A stretch of 64,000 nt of DNA, taken from contig NZ_QSUN01000006.1 of NCBI RefSeq assembly GCF_003438995.1, positions 114,901 through 178,900 on the forward strand, written 5' to 3'. The notes beneath the pieces are model-generated. The model saw nothing but the letters and a program-made list of their open reading frames with translations. It searched no databases and had not been told where the DNA came from. Shown here piece by piece: positions 9,505-18,414 of the stretch. The stretch is from Bacteroides sp. OM05-12 (GTDB taxonomy: Bacteria > Bacteroidota > Bacteroidia > Bacteroidales > Bacteroidaceae). Made by a program: the position numbers and the translations under genes. The stretch's first letter is position 1. Every line of letters begins with the position of its first letter.

Positions 9505-9900
9505 TTATTCCTGTACGTAACTGAATTTATCAATTATAACTGCGCCTGAACCTGCTACTTTAGGATCTTTACTTCTACTTACAGAATATTCAAAAGTACA
9601 GCCTTTTGCCAAACCTAATTGTTTTATTTCATCTACACTTATCTTCTTTGCATACTCTGCAAAATCAGTTTTAGCGGCAGCATCTATTTCTGCTACATTT
9701 TTACCGGTAAATGTTTTATAGTCCATAAAACAACCTTTTCCTTTAAGATACGTTGTGATTAGAGTCAAATCTTGTAATCCAGATGAAGCATATCCTGTAA
9801 TTCCATAGGTATAAGGATAAACAACCTGTTCATCATCATCACAAGCATTAAAACAGAAAGTCATAAGCACGGCACATAATAACAAAATACTTTTTTTCAT
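9505..9900 (-). CDS. Hypothetical lipoprotein (131 aa)
   Basis: The lipobox FNAC (Cys20) is followed by an Asp-rich start (DDDEQ), typical of Bacteroides surface or periplasmic lipoproteins. The rest is a small soluble domain of about 110 residues with two further cysteines (KGC), which I cannot assign to a family. A near-consensus promoter (TACATTTA at 9926-9933, TTGG at 9952-9955) lies just upstream, so it is probably transcribed alone. Confidence 0.75.
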   Translation of the reverse strand: MKKSILLLCAVLMTFCFNACDDDEQVVYPYTYGITGYASSGLQDLTLITTYLKGKGCFMDYKTFTGKNVAEIDAAAKTDFAEYAKKISVDEIKQLGLAKGCTFEYSVSRSKDPKVAGSGAVIIDKFSYVQE

Positions 9901-9993
9901 AATGTTTTATTTTTAGTTTATTCGGTAAATGTAACACATTATTCTTATACACCAACTATAAACGATAAAATATTTTTAAAAACAATACTGATC

Positions 9994-10093
9994 GTTGAAT
10001 CGTTTAACCAAGGGTAAACGACAGGTTGGGCCAGGGTGAACGACAGGATCACTATGGTTAAACGTAAGTTTTCCCTTGGGCAAACGATTCGAT
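9994..10093. repeat. Family A array, copy 1: five 12-mers with four 10-bp spacers, 22-bp phased
   Basis: Four AAACG-type units start at 10016, 10038, 10060 and 10082, exactly 22 bases apart. A fifth unit in reverse orientation (CGTTT, 10001-10005) closes the left end. The 10-base spacers between them (10006, 10028, 10050, 10072) all carry GG at positions 7-8, usually as CCnnGG. The outer units form an inverted repeat. The second unit is AAACGACAGGTT. A homologous array lies at 21070-21169. It sits just past the ahpC terminator and contains no ORF. Confidence 0.8.
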
Positions 10094-10104
10094 GATAAAG
10101 ACAG

Positions 10105-10145
10105 AAAAAACGCCCGAAGGCTTTTAGATAAACCTACGGACGTTT
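10105..10145 (-). terminator. Intrinsic terminator of the peroxiredoxin gene
   Basis: Read on the minus strand, a 13-bp stem (arms 10133-10145 and 10108-10120, with one G-U pair and one mismatch) ends in a run of six T. It lies 42 bases after the peroxiredoxin stop. Confidence 0.75.
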
Positions 10146-10187
10146 AAAATTTAGATTTCAATATATTATTATGAAAGGGACAAGTGA

Positions 10188-10820
10188 TTAATGATGGCTC
10201 AAATAATCTGCCACACCGTCGGTACTACCTTTCATGGCATCTTTGCCTTTGCTCCAGTTGGCAGGGCAAACTTCACCGTATTCCTCAAAATGCTGTAGAG
10301 CATCCACAACACGGATGGCTTCATCAACACTACGTCCCAACGGTAAATCATTGATGACACAATGACGAACGTTACCTTCTTTATCTATCAGGAACAAACC
10401 ACGATATGCTACCGGAGCACCATCACAAACCCATTCTCCGGAATCATCCGGCTTATAGCATCCTGCCAATACTCCGAATTTTTCCGAAATAGATTTAGAG
10501 AAATCGGATACAATCGGGTAAGTCACTCCCTGAATACCTCCTTCTTTCTTTGGCATCTGCAACCATGAATAATGTGAATATTCGGAATCTACGGAGCATC
10601 CGACTACGGCAACATTACGTTTCTCAAATTCTGCCAACTTCTCTTGGAAAGCATGCAATTCCGTAGGGCAAACAAACGTGAAGTCCATTGGATAGAAAAA
10701 GAATATCACATATTTCTTACCGATATACTGTTCCAAAGAAAAGTCTGAAACAATATCTTTTCCGTTTACTACTGCTGTTGCCTCAAAATGCGGAGCTTTT
10801 CTTCCTATTAATGATCTCAT
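10188..10820 (-). CDS. Typical 2-Cys peroxiredoxin (AhpC/Prx family)
   Basis: 210 residues. The peroxidatic cysteine is Cys51 in DFTFVCPTE, and the resolving cysteine is Cys185 in GEVCPANW, so this is a typical 2-Cys enzyme that reduces hydrogen peroxide and organic hydroperoxides. The long C-terminal part (about 40 residues beyond Cys170) resembles the 1-Cys/AhpC2 branch in length. There is no adjacent AhpF, so a thioredoxin may be the reductant. It has its own strong promoter and terminator. I leave the symbol blank because a second peroxiredoxin is usual in Bacteroides. Confidence 0.93.
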   Translation of the reverse strand: MRSLIGRKAPHFEATAVVNGKDIVSDFSLEQYIGKKYVIFFFYPMDFTFVCPTELHAFQEKLAEFEKRNVAVVGCSVDSEYSHYSWLQMPKKEGGIQGVTYPIVSDFSKSISEKFGVLAGCYKPDDSGEWVCDGAPVAYRGLFLIDKEGNVRHCVINDLPLGRSVDEAIRVVDALQHFEEYGEVCPANWSKGKDAMKGSTDGVADYLSHH

Positions 10821-10871
10821 ACCTTTTAATTTTAAATTATTAATATAATCCTATTGTTTTTGTTTATGCAA

Positions 10872-10903
10872 CAAAGGTAGGTATGCGATTGTTCTTCGCC
10901 AAA
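10872..10903 (-). promoter_or_regulatory. Promoter of the peroxiredoxin gene
   Basis: TTTG (10900-10903), 20 bases, then TACCTTTG (10872-10879) on the minus strand. This is a full match to the Bacteroides consensus, about 50 bases before the ATG. Confidence 0.7.
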
Positions 10904-10981
10904 TTATAACAATTGGTAATATTTATGGGATTATAGACAACATCTATGAAGTGATTCTAACGGTAATTTTAGATGAGGGAA

Positions 10982-12190
10982 TTAATAAGTTGTTTGATTC
11001 CAACCGGAAACAGTATACCACTCAAGCCACTTGTAATAAGAGTTTAAAGAAGCATAACTGTCTTTCGGTTGCATGATATAAGTAGAGATTCCACTATATT
11101 GAGTAAGGTCAACTTTAAATTCCCTGCCAATGTATGCAGAATAACACTTTGGTGATGACTTTTGGAAAGCAGCAGGAGCACATTCTTCTAATAATGACTT
11201 CCATTGCAAATATTCTTCTTCAGAAGCAACAGATTTGATAAAACCATTCAAGTCATAATAGCGACACAAACTTCTTTGGTCATATTTCTGAATATCGGTA
11301 ATATTCGGATTGTTTAAATAATCAGTATGTGCAGTAATAATACTTTTCGTAAAATCAACCAAAGCGTCCAGATTCTCACACTTGATAGCCGAGATAGCGC
11401 AACCATACGGCCATTCATCATTCGTCACCGCTCTGCCATCCGTATAATAACTAAAATAATCATTGATTAATTTCTCTATATTGCACTCTTTCTCAAACAG
11501 GGGAGCTATCATATACTGATATGGTGCGCCGGGACCCGGAGTCTCCGTCGGTGAGCCAATAACATATTTAGTATAATTACGTAATTCATAAATAACTTCT
11601 ATGGATTGCATAAAGCAGGCATCAAAGAATATAAATTCAAATTTCGGAAATTGCTTCAATACGCTAACCAATTCCGGTATCTCCATTTTAGGTCCGCTAT
11701 TCCCGTCATCCGTTCCAATCCAACGCGTAATTACTTTTTTACTACGGGATTCATCGGGCAACCATCCATCTCCATGCGACCATAGGATTAAACCGTAACT
11801 GTCTGCAGGGAATTTCTTAAATGTTTCTGTGAAAATACTGCGCATCTGATCTGCATCCACAGATGTTTGTTCGTTATACCTGCTAATAGTATCGCAAACT
11901 GCTTCTCCGGAAGGAGAACGCTTTAGGCGTAACAAACGTGGTTTCTTATAATCGTCAATATATAATATCAATCTATTATTATCACCCAAAGCACCTGCTG
12001 CCACCGCCTGCTTCATCTCATCTACGTCAGCTTGGATGAAACCGCTGAGAGAATTTTGTCCCATGATATACACCAGAACGGTGCGTTCGGCAATTTCAGG
12101 TTCCGGTTCAGGAAGCAATGTTCCTTCTTTCTCGCAAGATACAAAAAGGAATGCAAGCAGTAAAAATGGTAATAATAGTTTCTTCGTCAT
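10982..12190 (-). CDS. Clostripain-like (C11) cysteine peptidase lipoprotein
   Basis: 402 residues with lipobox LFVSC (Cys19). The C11 fold is clear: ERTVLVYIMGQNSLS strand, the histidine motif ILWSHGDGW (His139) and the cysteine motif FFDACFMQSIEV (Cys192). That is the catalytic dyad of clostripain-family enzymes, which cut after basic residues and can process themselves. It is likely anchored in the periplasm or at the cell surface. It lies 18 bases downstream of a small secreted-protein gene and is probably cotranscribed with it. Confidence 0.88.
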   Translation of the reverse strand: MTKKLLLPFLLLAFLFVSCEKEGTLLPEPEPEIAERTVLVYIMGQNSLSGFIQADVDEMKQAVAAGALGDNNRLILYIDDYKKPRLLRLKRSPSGEAVCDTISRYNEQTSVDADQMRSIFTETFKKFPADSYGLILWSHGDGWLPDESRSKKVITRWIGTDDGNSGPKMEIPELVSVLKQFPKFEFIFFDACFMQSIEVIYELRNYTKYVIGSPTETPGPGAPYQYMIAPLFEKECNIEKLINDYFSYYTDGRAVTNDEWPYGCAISAIKCENLDALVDFTKSIITAHTDYLNNPNITDIQKYDQRSLCRYYDLNGFIKSVASEEEYLQWKSLLEECAPAAFQKSSPKCYSAYIGREFKVDLTQYSGISTYIMQPKDSYASLNSYYKWLEWYTVSGWNQTTY

Positions 12191-12208
12191 ACGATTATTA
12201 TTCAGACA

Positions 12209-12604
12209 CTACTCTTCCGGTTTTGTAAATTTGAAATCTTCAGGTTTGATGGACTGAACGATTACATTTTTTTTCTTGTAACGGGCAACAACTTTATTAA
12301 ACTCTTTTGTCAGCTTCTTCATATCCGTATTGAAGAAAATCATGCAAGTGCGGTCTGTCAACTCCTTATTGATTTCCAAATAGTTCTTTAACTGATAAGC
12401 ATACGAGTCACGAGCCGGTAGAAAGCCGTTTGCATCTAAGTATACACTATCAATTACCTGTATATTCGTATTATAGACAATGGAGTCCGTAAACGATTCG
12501 GAAATACCAAATGCATATACCGGCTTATCATTCTTTTTCTTTGCAGATAAAGAACAAACACAAAGTACCAATAAAATGGTAAGAACTATCTTTAGCTTCT
12601 TCAT
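12209..12604 (-). CDS. Exported hypothetical protein (131 aa)
   Basis: A signal peptide (MKKLKIVLTILLVLCVCSLSA) precedes a basic mature domain of about 110 residues (AFGISESFTDSIVYNTNIQVIDSVYLD..., with KKKNVIVQSIKPEDF near the end). I recognise no characterised family. It is the first gene of a two-gene unit with the C11 peptidase, so it could be a partner or substrate of that enzyme; this is inference from position only. Confidence 0.75.
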   Translation of the reverse strand: MKKLKIVLTILLVLCVCSLSAKKKNDKPVYAFGISESFTDSIVYNTNIQVIDSVYLDANGFLPARDSYAYQLKNYLEINKELTDRTCMIFFNTDMKKLTKEFNKVVARYKKKNVIVQSIKPEDFKFTKPEE

Positions 12605-12633
12605 ATTTAAGTCATTAATAATAAATTGATTTG

Positions 12634-12641
12634 CAAATGTA
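12634..12641 (-). promoter_or_regulatory. -7 box of the 131-aa protein / C11 peptidase unit
   Basis: TACATTTG on the minus strand matches TAnnTTTG, 30 bases before the ATG at 12604. No convincing -33 box is visible. Confidence 0.45.
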
Positions 12642-12677
12642 CGAAAAATACGGAAAGGTAAAAGATAAATAATAAAA

Positions 12678-12710
12678 AAAGGAGGTATGCCATCGACATA
12701 AACCTCCTTT
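12678..12710 (-). terminator. Intrinsic terminator of rpoD
   Basis: A 9-bp perfect stem (12678-12686 with 12702-12710, AAAGGAGGT/ACCTCCTTT) with a 15-base loop. On the minus strand it runs into seven T. It lies 38 bases after the rpoD stop. Confidence 0.75.
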
Positions 12711-12747
12711 ATACCTTTTAAAGAATGTAAGAAAGCGATTTTTCCTA

Positions 12748-13608
12748 TTACCCTAAATAAGATTTGAGCAACTTACTACGCGAATTTTGTCTTAATCTTC
12801 TAATTGCTTTTTCCTTAATCTGGCGGACACGCTCACGTGTGAGTCCGAATTTGTCCCCGATTTCTTCTAACGTCATTTCCTGAGTTCCAATACCGAAAAA
12901 CATCTGGATAATTTCCTTCTCCCTTTCGGTCAGCGTAGAAAGAGCCCTATCGATTTCCTTCGAAAGAGATTCATTAACGAGCGAACGGTCTGCCATAGGC
13001 GAATCGTCGTTGACCAACACATCCAATAGACTATTGTCTTCCCCTTCTACAAACGGAGCATCTACAGATATATGTCTGCCGGATACTTTCAATGTATCAG
13101 AGATTTTGTCTACGGGAATCTCCAGTTCGTCTGCCAATTCTTCAGGTGACGGGCGACGTTCGTTTTCCTGCTCGAACTTAGAGAATGCTTTGCTGATCTT
13201 ATTCAGCGAACCAACCTGATTAAGCGGAAGACGGACGATACGAGATTGCTCTGCCAAAGCCTGCAAAATAGACTGACGAATCCACCATACAGCATAACTG
13301 ATAAACTTAAACCCACGTGTTTCATCAAACTTCTCGGCAGCTTTAATCAGTCCTAAATTACCCTCGTTAATTAAGTCGGGTAAGCTCAAGCCTTGATTTT
13401 GGTACTGTTTAGCCACAGATACAACGAAACGCAGATTTGCACGTGTAAGTTTCTCAAGTGCCACACGGTCACCTTTACGGATGCGTTGAGCGAGTTCTAC
13501 CTCTTCCTCTACGGTTATAAGGTCTTCACGACCAATTTCCTGTAGATACTTATCAAGAGAAGCGCTCTCTCTGTTAGTGATACTTTTGGTAATCTTTAAT
13601 TGTCTCAT
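12748..13608 (-). CDS. rpoD: Primary sigma factor RpoD (short Bacteroidetes type)
   Basis: 286 residues. Region 1.2 ([12 protein letters not shown]), region 2 ([38 protein letters not shown]...[14 protein letters not shown]), region 3 and the region 4.2 HTH ([29 protein letters not shown]) are all intact. Region 1.1 and the non-conserved region are absent, as expected for Bacteroidetes primary sigma factors. This protein directs recognition of the TTTG/TAnnTTTG promoters seen across the window. It is monocistronic, with its own promoter and terminator. Confidence 0.95.
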   Translation of the reverse strand: MRQLKITKSITNRESASLDKYLQEIGREDLITVEEEVELAQRIRKGDRVALEKLTRANLRFVVSVAKQYQNQGLSLPDLINEGNLGLIKAAEKFDETRGFKFISYAVWWIRQSILQALAEQSRIVRLPLNQVGSLNKISKAFSKFEQENERRPSPEELADELEIPVDKISDTLKVSGRHISVDAPFVEGEDNSLLDVLVNDDSPMADRSLVNESLSKEIDRALSTLTEREKEIIQMFFGIGTQEMTLEEIGDKFGLTRERVRQIKEKAIRRLRQNSRSKLLKSYLG

Positions 13609-13631
13609 TCTTATAAAACAAATTTGAAGTG

Positions 13632-13662
13632 CAAAGTTACGACAAATTATTCTTTATCCCAA
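13632..13662 (-). promoter_or_regulatory. Promoter of rpoD
   Basis: On the minus strand, TTGG (13659-13662), 19 bases, then TAACTTTG (13632-13639). It lies about 25 bases before the rpoD ATG and suggests autoregulation by the sigma factor it encodes. Confidence 0.6.
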
Positions 13663-13704
13663 TTATAACGCAACTTTTTCTATATTATTATTAATCTACA
13701 GGAC

Positions 13705-13742
13705 AAAAAGGGTGCCGACTATGTACTGCCGACACCCTTTTT
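13705..13742 (-). terminator. Intrinsic terminator of the HtrA protease gene
   Basis: A 10-bp stem (13705-13714 with 13733-13742, AAAAAGGGTG/CACCCTTTTT), extended by partial pairing towards the loop. On the minus strand it leaves a T run. It lies 21 bases after the protease stop. Confidence 0.75.
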
Positions 13743-13763
13743 ATATTTATTATACCTATTGAA

Positions 13764-15296
13764 CTATTCTTGTGATAAGTCTACTGCGTAATTGGCACGT
13801 TTACCGGACGGGAACATTCCGGTGATGAACAATACTTGATCAGGAGATTTAGAAGCAGCTTTCAATACATCTTCCAAATCGCTCACCTTACGCATTTGCT
13901 GATTGTTCACTTTCAGGATGATAAATCCTTTGCGAATACCGGCAGCACCCATCTTTCCACCATTTACACCTGTTACTTCCAAACCGTAACCAAGGTTTAA
14001 TTGTTTCTTCAAATCAGCGGGGACTTCACGGAATGCAGCTCCCAAGATATCCATATCAACACTCTTCACCACCTTCGTATTACCTTGCTCATTCTTCAAA
14101 GTCAAATCAACCGTCTTTTCTTTCTTATCACGGATAAGTTTCACTTTTACTTTATCGCCCGGACGATGTTTAGCCAAAGCTTCCTGAAGTTCAGGCATAT
14201 TCTTGATTGCCTTACCGTCTAAACCGACAATGACATCGTTTACTTTAATATCTGCACTTGCAGCAGAACCGCCTTCCACAATCTCTGTTACCCAAACACC
14301 ATCAACAACACCAAGCTCCTTGCGCTTATCGGCTAAAGTAGTACCGGATTTGTCAATCGGTTGATCGGACATAGCACCGTCACCTCCCAATGAACCGCCT
14401 TTGATACCAAGTAATGCGCGTTGTACCGTTCCGTATTGCTTCAAGTCAGCGATAACTTTCGTCATAATGCTGGTAGGAATAGCGAAACCATATCCTGAAT
14501 AAGCTCCTGTTGGAGATGCAAGGGCTGAATTGATACCAACCAATTCTCCGCGTGTATTAACTAAGGCACCGCCACTGTTTCCCTGATTAATAGCGGCATC
14601 CGTCTGAATGAATGACTCTACGCCACCATTATAAATACCGATACTACGTGCTTTTGCACTCACGATACCTGCCGTTACGGTAGAAGTCAAATTGAACGGG
14701 TTACCGACTGCCAATACCCACTCTCCTACTTTTAAGGCATCGGAATCACCCACAGGAATAGTTGGGAAGTCATCCCCTTCAATCTTCACAAGCGCTAAGT
14801 CCGTACTCGGATCGGAACCGATGATACGTCCTTGGAACTCACGGTTATCATTCAACTTCACGGTTATTTCGTCCGCACCGTCAATTACGTGATTGTTAGT
14901 AACAATATATCCATCCTTAGAAATTATAACACCTGAACCAAATCCTACTCTTTCCGGAGTCTGCACACGCTGACTGCGTCCGCGCCCATCACCGAAGAAG
15001 AAATCAAAAATATCCGGAGCGTTTTGAACTGTTTCCACCTTTGAGGTTTGTTTTGCCTTAATGTGCACAACAGCATGAATAGAATTGTCCGCTGCTTGTG
15101 TCAAATCTACCGGCTGTGCATTCACCGCATCGAAAGCTGCCAACTTTACGTTCGGATTTTGCTGAAACATTTCATTGAAAGACTGGCTTTCCTGACCCGG
15201 CTTCATCATGGAATAAGTTGTAATGCCGGCTACTCCTGCACTGATTGCCATGCAAATAAGACCGACTCCCAAAATTGTTTTTGCACTCTGTTTCAT
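13764..15296 (-). CDS. HtrA/DegQ-family periplasmic serine protease (Do-like)
   Basis: 510 residues from the ATG at 15296; an in-frame start 13 codons upstream adds a polar stretch before the signal anchor and is less likely. After the N-terminal helix (ILGVGLICMAISAGVAG) comes the trypsin-like domain with His136 (VTNNHVI), Asp166 (STDLALVKI) and Ser241 (GNSGGAL). Two PDZ domains follow, around 280-385 and 410-505. It degrades or refolds damaged envelope proteins. Three TTAAC(A/G)G repeats lie upstream at 15412-15449. The gene is monocistronic with a terminator. Confidence 0.93.
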   Translation of the reverse strand: MKQSAKTILGVGLICMAISAGVAGITTYSMMKPGQESQSFNEMFQQNPNVKLAAFDAVNAQPVDLTQAADNSIHAVVHIKAKQTSKVETVQNAPDIFDFFFGDGRGRSQRVQTPERVGFGSGVIISKDGYIVTNNHVIDGADEITVKLNDNREFQGRIIGSDPSTDLALVKIEGDDFPTIPVGDSDALKVGEWVLAVGNPFNLTSTVTAGIVSAKARSIGIYNGGVESFIQTDAAINQGNSGGALVNTRGELVGINSALASPTGAYSGYGFAIPTSIMTKVIADLKQYGTVQRALLGIKGGSLGGDGAMSDQPIDKSGTTLADKRKELGVVDGVWVTEIVEGGSAASADIKVNDVIVGLDGKAIKNMPELQEALAKHRPGDKVKVKLIRDKKEKTVDLTLKNEQGNTKVVKSVDMDILGAAFREVPADLKKQLNLGYGLEVTGVNGGKMGAAGIRKGFIILKVNNQQMRKVSDLEDVLKAASKSPDQVLFITGMFPSGKRANYAVDLSQE

Positions 15297-15411
15297 ATAA
15301 TTCTTTTTATTCGTTAAATTGTTAATATTAGGCATTTATTTAACTTACTGACGTTAAAATAACAACAAATTCTGTTCGGTTATTCTCCTTGTCATTCTTT
15401 TTTGCTATCTT

Positions 15412-15449
15412 TTAACAGAGGATAATAGGGGCTTAACAGCGGTTAACGG
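15412..15449. promoter_or_regulatory. Three helically phased TTAAC(A/G)G direct repeats upstream of the HtrA gene
   Basis: TTAACAG at 15412 and 15433 and TTAACGG at 15443 are spaced 21 and 10 bases, i.e. two and one helical turns, about 115-150 bases upstream of the protease start. This looks like a cooperative binding site, possibly for a stress regulator. No regulator is identified. Confidence 0.35.
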
Positions 15450-15539
15450 CAGAATCTGCCAAATTTACATTCGTTATCTATGACTGCCATTTAGCATTTT
15501 AATTTTGGCAGTTTGAGAGCCTAATTCATTTATTTTCCC

Positions 15540-15547
15540 TACTTTTG
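15540..15547 (+). promoter_or_regulatory. -7 box of the RNase P RNA gene
   Basis: TACTTTTG matches TAnnTTTG and lies just before the 5' strand of helix P1. A possible -33 TTTG (15512-15515) is 24 bases upstream, slightly far. Confidence 0.55.
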
Positions 15548-15555
15548 CAGAATAA

Positions 15556-15905
15556 AGCAGTCGGTCGGTCTGTCGCTTGCATTTTTATGTATGAGGAAAG
15601 TCCGGGCAACGCAGAGCATCCTACTTCCTAACGGGAAGCTATTCGCGAGAGTAGAGTAACGCAGAAGAAAATAACCGCCTCTTCGGAGGTAAGGGTGAGA
15701 AGGTGGAGTAAGAGCCCACCGGTCGGGTGGTGACACATCGAGCCGTGCGTCTTAGGAGTTGTAAGGTCATGTAAACCGGCGCCATGAGGGTTGCTCGCCC
15801 CATGTCGGAGGGTAGACCGCTAGAATTTAATGGTGACATTGAATCCAGATAAATGACAGACACCTCTTTCGGGAGGAACAGAACTCGGCTTACAGACCGA
15901 CTGCT
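15556..15905 (+). ncRNA. rnpB: RNase P RNA (rnpB, bacterial type A)
   Basis: The sequence contains the invariant 5' core (GAGGAAAGTCCGGGC, about 15592) and the 3' core (ACAGAACTCGGCTTACAGACC, about 15879-15898, quoted as its first and last parts: ACAGAACTCGG and TTACAGACC). The ends pair as helix P1 (AGCAGTCGGT near 15556 with ACCGACTGCT ending at 15905). Internal landmarks such as the GTAAACCGG and AGGGTAGACCGCT segments are in order. It is the catalytic RNA that matures tRNA 5' ends. Length (about 350) is normal. Ends are approximate to a few bases. Confidence 0.95.
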
Positions 15906-15942
15906 TTTCTTTTGTATCTATACATTATATATATAAATACCA

Positions 15943-17265
15943 ATGAACGAAAAAATAAAAAGGCTTTGGACATTCGTAACCTACGATATTTGGAGGATTA
16001 CGGAAAATGAGGTTAGCCGGGGACGTTCTTCGATATATTTCATTATAAAGACTTCCATTATCTCTATCCGACGGTTCACGCAAGACCGGATTATGAACAA
16101 AGCATCTGCCTTGACTTATAGTACCTTGCTTTCTATTGTTCCGATTCTTGCCATTATATTTGCCATTGCCCGTGGGTTCGGTTTCTCCAACCTGATGGAG
16201 AATGAGTTTCGCGGAGGACTGGAAGGGCAAAGTGTAGCGGTGGAAGCATTACTTCAAATGGTCGATTCTTATTTAAGTCATACCAAAAGCGGAGTTTTTA
16301 TTGGTATCGGTTTGGTAATGTTGCTATGGACGGTCATCAATCTGGTATCCAACATAGAAATAACATTCAACCGTATCTGGGAAGTAAAGAAAGGACGTAG
16401 TATTTACCGTAAGATTACCGATTATTTTTCCATGTTCCTTCTCCTGCCTTTGCTGATTGTCATCTCTTCGGGGCTTTCCATTTTTATGAGTACAATGGTG
16501 AAGTATATGGATGATTTTGTTATCCTCGCTCCTATCCTGAAATTCCTTGTAAGGTTAATCCCATTCGTTCTTACTTGGTTAATGTTCACCGGACTATATG
16601 TTTTCATGCCGAACACGAAAGTCAAACTAAAATATGCTCTTATCTCCGGCGTGATTGCCGGTTCGGCTTATCAGGCATTCCAATACTTATATATCGGTAG
16701 CCAGATATGGGTATCCAAGTACAATGCGATATACGGTAGTTTTGCCGCCATCCCGTTGTTCCTTTTATGGTTGCAGATTTCATGGACGATCTGTCTTTTC
16801 GGCGCGGAACTTACTTATGCCGGACAGAATATTAAGAATTTCAACTTTGAGAAAGATACTAAGAATATCAGCCGTCGTTACCGGGACTTTATCTGTCTTC
16901 TGATTATGTCACTCATTTGCAAACGTTTCGAGCATAACGAAAAGCCTTATACAGCGGAACAAATCTCATTGGAACACCAGATTCCTATCCGATTGGTTCA
17001 TCAAGTGCTCTATCAGTTGCAGGAGATACATCTCATCCATGAAGTTGTAACGGAAGATTCCAAGAGCAATGCTGCGGTTTTCTTACCTTCGATGGACATT
17101 AATCAAATGAACGTGGCTTTATTGCTCGATCGCTTGGATACGTACGGATCGGAAGACTTTAAAGTAGACCGGGACAAGGAGTTTCACGGACAATGGGCCG
17201 CACTGATGCATGCCAAGGAAGAATATTATAGGAGCAGTAGCAAGATTCTATTAAAAGATTTATAA
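15943..17265 (+). CDS. YihY/BrkB-family (UPF0761) inner-membrane protein
   Basis: 440 residues. A basic N-terminus is followed by DRIMNKASALTYSTLLSIVPILAIIFAI, the signature of the family, and about six membrane helices up to about residue 300 (including GAELTYAGQN). The last 130 residues are soluble and resemble a winged-helix-like tail (YTAEQISLEHQIPIRLVHQVLYQLQEIHLI). The family was once misnamed ribonuclease BN; its true function is unsettled. It starts 38 bases after RNase P RNA and may share that promoter. Confidence 0.88.
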   Translation: MNEKIKRLWTFVTYDIWRITENEVSRGRSSIYFIIKTSIISIRRFTQDRIMNKASALTYSTLLSIVPILAIIFAIARGFGFSNLMENEFRGGLEGQSVAVEALLQMVDSYLSHTKSGVFIGIGLVMLLWTVINLVSNIEITFNRIWEVKKGRSIYRKITDYFSMFLLLPLLIVISSGLSIFMSTMVKYMDDFVILAPILKFLVRLIPFVLTWLMFTGLYVFMPNTKVKLKYALISGVIAGSAYQAFQYLYIGSQIWVSKYNAIYGSFAAIPLFLLWLQISWTICLFGAELTYAGQNIKNFNFEKDTKNISRRYRDFICLLIMSLICKRFEHNEKPYTAEQISLEHQIPIRLVHQVLYQLQEIHLIHEVVTEDSKSNAAVFLPSMDINQMNVALLLDRLDTYGSEDFKVDRDKEFHGQWAALMHAKEEYYRSSSKILLKDL

Positions 17266-17271
17266 AATAAT

Positions 17272-18414
17272 ATGAAAATCAAATTTTTAGTTTACCTATT
17301 CTCCTTATTCTTGGCTATTCTAAATATAAATTATTTAAATGCTCAAGAAAAAACGATCTTTGTTTGGGGAGGAGATATAAACTTAAAATTCACTCAGTAC
17401 ATAGTTAACTTAACCCAAAAAGAAAATCCTAGACTTTGTTATTTGCCAACAGCAAGCGGAGACAATGCGGATAATATTAAACTTTGGGAGAAAATCTGTA
17501 CTCAATTAAGAATAGACACACTTGTTTTTAAAGTTTGGGTAAGTTCTTCTGAAAACAACAAATCATTCGAAGATATACTTATGCATTCGGATGCCATTGT
17601 TGTTGGAGGTGGCAATACGTTGAATATGCTTGGTATTTGGAAAGCACAAGGCATTGACCACATTTTAAAAAAAGCTTTAGACAAAGGTATAATCTTAGCC
17701 GGAGGGAGTGCAGGAGCTATATGTTGGTTTATAAATGGAATTAGTGATTCTCGTCCCGTGAAATTGAGCTGTGTGGATGGACTAAACTTACTTCCCTACA
17801 GTACTTGCCCTCATTATGACCAAAACGAACGGAAGGAATTATATCATCAAATGATAAAGGAACAAAAAATGCATTCCGGATATGCTCTTGACGAAAAAGC
17901 AGGAATACTTTTTAAGAATGGAAAGGCAGTAGATTTCGTAAGTCAAAGTGATAAACACAATTCATTCTATATTTGTGTGCAAAATGGGGAAGTAAAATCA
18001 GAAAAAGTTAAATCCAGAATACTGCTACAAAATAATGCACTTCCGGAAAACTCCTATAAATCATCATCAATTAATAAAAGAATAAGCGAAATATCAGAGT
18101 ATAAAGAACAAACTCCTTTAGAGGCATACGCTTCCGAAATCAAGACTATATATCAGAATAAAACACAAGTTCCTGATATAAAAATAGAAAAGACTTTTAC
18201 CTATAACGATCAAATAGCAGGAATTGTAAATGATACCTACTTAAACTCTATGGGACTCTATAGCTTATGGTATTTTTATAATCACAATGGCACATGGACA
18301 AGTATGGGTGAAGATATAGGAGGCGAAACTCTTTTAGAATGTGAAATTACATTTCGAGAAAAAGCTCAAACCATAATAAAAAGAGCAAAAGAAAAATTCA
18401 ATATGTCTAACTAA
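17272..18414 (+). CDS. Exported S51-like peptidase (cyanophycinase/peptidase E family)
   Basis: 380 residues with a signal peptide (to about NAQ24). The glutamine-amidotransferase-like fold is evident: VVGGGNTLNMLGIW, the nucleophile elbow LAGGSAGAICWF (Ser146) and PHYD with His181. This matches the Ser-His pair of peptidase E and cyanophycinases. About 110 C-terminal residues after the S51 domain (from about 270) are extra and resemble a small SnoaL-like fold, but I am not sure. Peptidase E is normally cytoplasmic, so an exported version is unusual. It follows the YihY gene by six bases. Confidence 0.75.
   Translation: MKIKFLVYLFSLFLAILNINYLNAQEKTIFVWGGDINLKFTQYIVNLTQKENPRLCYLPTASGDNADNIKLWEKICTQLRIDTLVFKVWVSSSENNKSFEDILMHSDAIVVGGGNTLNMLGIWKAQGIDHILKKALDKGIILAGGSAGAICWFINGISDSRPVKLSCVDGLNLLPYSTCPHYDQNERKELYHQMIKEQKMHSGYALDEKAGILFKNGKAVDFVSQSDKHNSFYICVQNGEVKSEKVKSRILLQNNALPENSYKSSSINKRISEISEYKEQTPLEAYASEIKTIYQNKTQVPDIKIEKTFTYNDQIAGIVNDTYLNSMGLYSLWYFYNHNGTWTSMGEDIGGETLLECEITFREKAQTIIKRAKEKFNMSN

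Noticed and set aside
15639..15863. Minus-strand ORF of 74 codons
   Set aside because: Lies within the RNase P RNA gene.
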